NCBI GenBank assembly: GCA_007119305.1
Contig: SKPY01000509.1
Location: 1 to 5,984 of the forward strand
Source of the DNA: Nitriliruptorales bacterium
GTDB lineage: Bacteria; Actinomycetota; Nitriliruptoria; Euzebyales; Egibacteraceae
DNA: 5,984 bases
Direction of reading: 5' to 3'
Positions within the stretch are counted from its first letter, which is position 1, and every line of letters starts with the position of its first letter. Positions 5,211 to 5,984 of this stretch are shown in pieces. Both the position numbers and the translations under genes were made by a program. The notes below the pieces were generated by a model. That model worked only from the letters and a program-made list of their open reading frames with translations. It had not been told where the DNA came from and ran no database searches.

Positions 5211-5984
5211 ATGCTGCCCACCTTCCTGATCGCCGGCGCCCCGCGGTGCGGCACCACCGCGATGTGGCGCATCCTGCAGCAGCATCCCGACGTCCACATG
5301 TCGGAGCCGAAGGAGCCCCACTTCTTCGCCGAGACCTCGATCCGGGACCGTGCGGGCCCCGGGGACCGGCTGGTCGACGAGGCGTTCGTGAGCTCTCGGG
5401 CGGCCTACGAGCGGCTCTTCGACGCCGCGACGGGCGCACGCGCCGTCGGCGAGGCCTCCACCGGCTACCTCTACGACCCGCACAGCGCGGCCGCGATCCG
5501 TGCCACGGTCCCGCACGCGACGGTGATCGTGCTCCTGCGGGACCCGGTCGACCGCGCCTACTCGTCCTACCTGTTCCTCCGCCGTGAGGGCCGCGAGCCG
5601 GTCGCGGACTTCCTCGCGGCCGTGGAGCGCGAGCCCGAGCGTCGCGCCGCCGGCTACCTGCCCATCTGGCACTACCTGGCGATGAGCCGGTACGGCGAGC
5701 AGCTCGACCGTCTCCTCCGGTCGATCCCGCGCGAGCAGATCCAGATGGTCCTCTACGACGATCTCGTGCGCGACCCGGCGGCGACCGTCGCCGGCGTCTG
5801 CGCCGCGATCGGCGTCGACCCGGCCGCGGCGCTCGACCTCGACGGCACGCACAACGCCAGTGCCACGCCGCGGAGCCGCCGGCTCATGCGCACGCTGCGG
5901 CAGCCGCCGCGATGGGCACGTCGTGCGGCCCGCGTGGCGCTGCCGACGCAGCGGCTGCGGCGCCTGGCCACCCACACGGTGCTG
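5211..5984 (+). CDS. PAPS-dependent sulfotransferase, C-terminus cut by window edge
   Basis: Predicted cytoplasmic sulfotransferase that moves sulfate from PAPS (3'-phosphoadenosine-5'-phosphosulfate) to a hydroxyl or amino group, here most likely on a sugar. 258 codons are open without a stop to the last base. The 5'-phosphosulfate-binding loop is FLIAGAPRCGTTAMWR (5-20), near the N-terminus as expected. It is followed by QQHPDVHMSEPKEPHFF (23-39), EASTGYLY (81-88) and the 3'-phosphate-binding stretch VIVLLRDPVDRAYSSY (105-120). These motifs, with KEPHFF, are those of bacterial sulfotransferases related to the heparan sulfate type (Sulfotransfer_1/3 families). The loop has Arg-Cys where heparan N-sulfotransferases have a Lys. 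ATG 5211 places the loop correctly. The family usually has about 280-310 residues, so most of the gene is here. Acceptor is inferred only from the flanking glycosyltransferases. Confidence 0.93.
   Translation, partial: MLPTFLIAGAPRCGTTAMWRILQQHPDVHMSEPKEPHFFAETSIRDRAGPGDRLVDEAFVSSRAAYERLFDAATGARAVGEASTGYLYDPHSAAAIRATVPHATVIVLLRDPVDRAYSSYLFLRREGREPVADFLAAVEREPERRAAGYLPIWHYLAMSRYGEQLDRLLRSIPREQIQMVLYDDLVRDPAATVAGVCAAIGVDPAAALDLDGTHNASATPRSRRLMRTLRQPPRWARRAARVALPTQRLRRLATHTVL

Noticed and set aside
5128..5439. Extending the minus GT2 gene upstream to 5439.
   Set aside because: The added residues are Arg/Pro-rich, overlap the start of the sulfotransferase gene and both promoters, and the GAAAGG site supports GTG 5127.
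5196..5975. A 259-codon open frame on the minus strand opposite the sulfotransferase.
   Set aside because: The plus frame carries both PAPS-binding motifs; the antisense product shows no recognisable motif.

Overview
The window is very GC-rich DNA (roughly three-quarters G+C by eye). Its coding frames end codons strongly in G or C, several genes start with GTG, and two starts appear leaderless. This fits a high-GC actinobacterium; I cannot name the genus from sequence alone. Coding density is very high: the longest non-coding gaps are about 73 and 83 bases.

The window is part of a cell-surface or extracellular polysaccharide gene cluster, with six genes in a switching layout. (1) 1-821, minus: GT4 glycosyltransferase of the PglA-like type, cut by the window edge before its C-terminal catalytic motif. 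(2) 895-1848, plus: GT2 glycosyltransferase. (3) 1845-3014, plus: GT4 glycosyltransferase, joined to gene 2 by a 4-base GTGA overlap. (4) 3021-4136, plus: a second, different GT4 glycosyltransferase, 6 bases after gene 3. (5) 4165-5127, minus: GT2 glycosyltransferase, convergent with gene 4. (6) 5211 to the window end, plus: PAPS-dependent sulfotransferase, open at the edge.

Genes 2-4 look like one operon. The two divergent gaps (822-894 and 5128-5210) each hold back-to-back candidate -10 elements of TANNNT form. In both, the plus gene has its -10 only 7-8 bases before the start codon (leaderless style), while the minus gene has room for a short leader with a ribosome binding site. The convergent gap (4137-4164) carries a small stem-loop.

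Together the genes suggest stepwise assembly of a glycan from nucleotide sugars by several cytoplasmic glycosyltransferases, with sulfate added to the sugar by the sulfotransferase. The sugars, linkages and final product cannot be read from sequence. No polymerase, flippase, chain-length or sugar-nucleotide synthesis gene is in the window; these would lie outside it if this is a complete locus. I saw no RNA gene, CRISPR array, mobile element or phage feature. I found no system that I would call wholly new; the sulfotransferase paired with the GT set and the paired leaderless/leadered promoters are the most interesting points.
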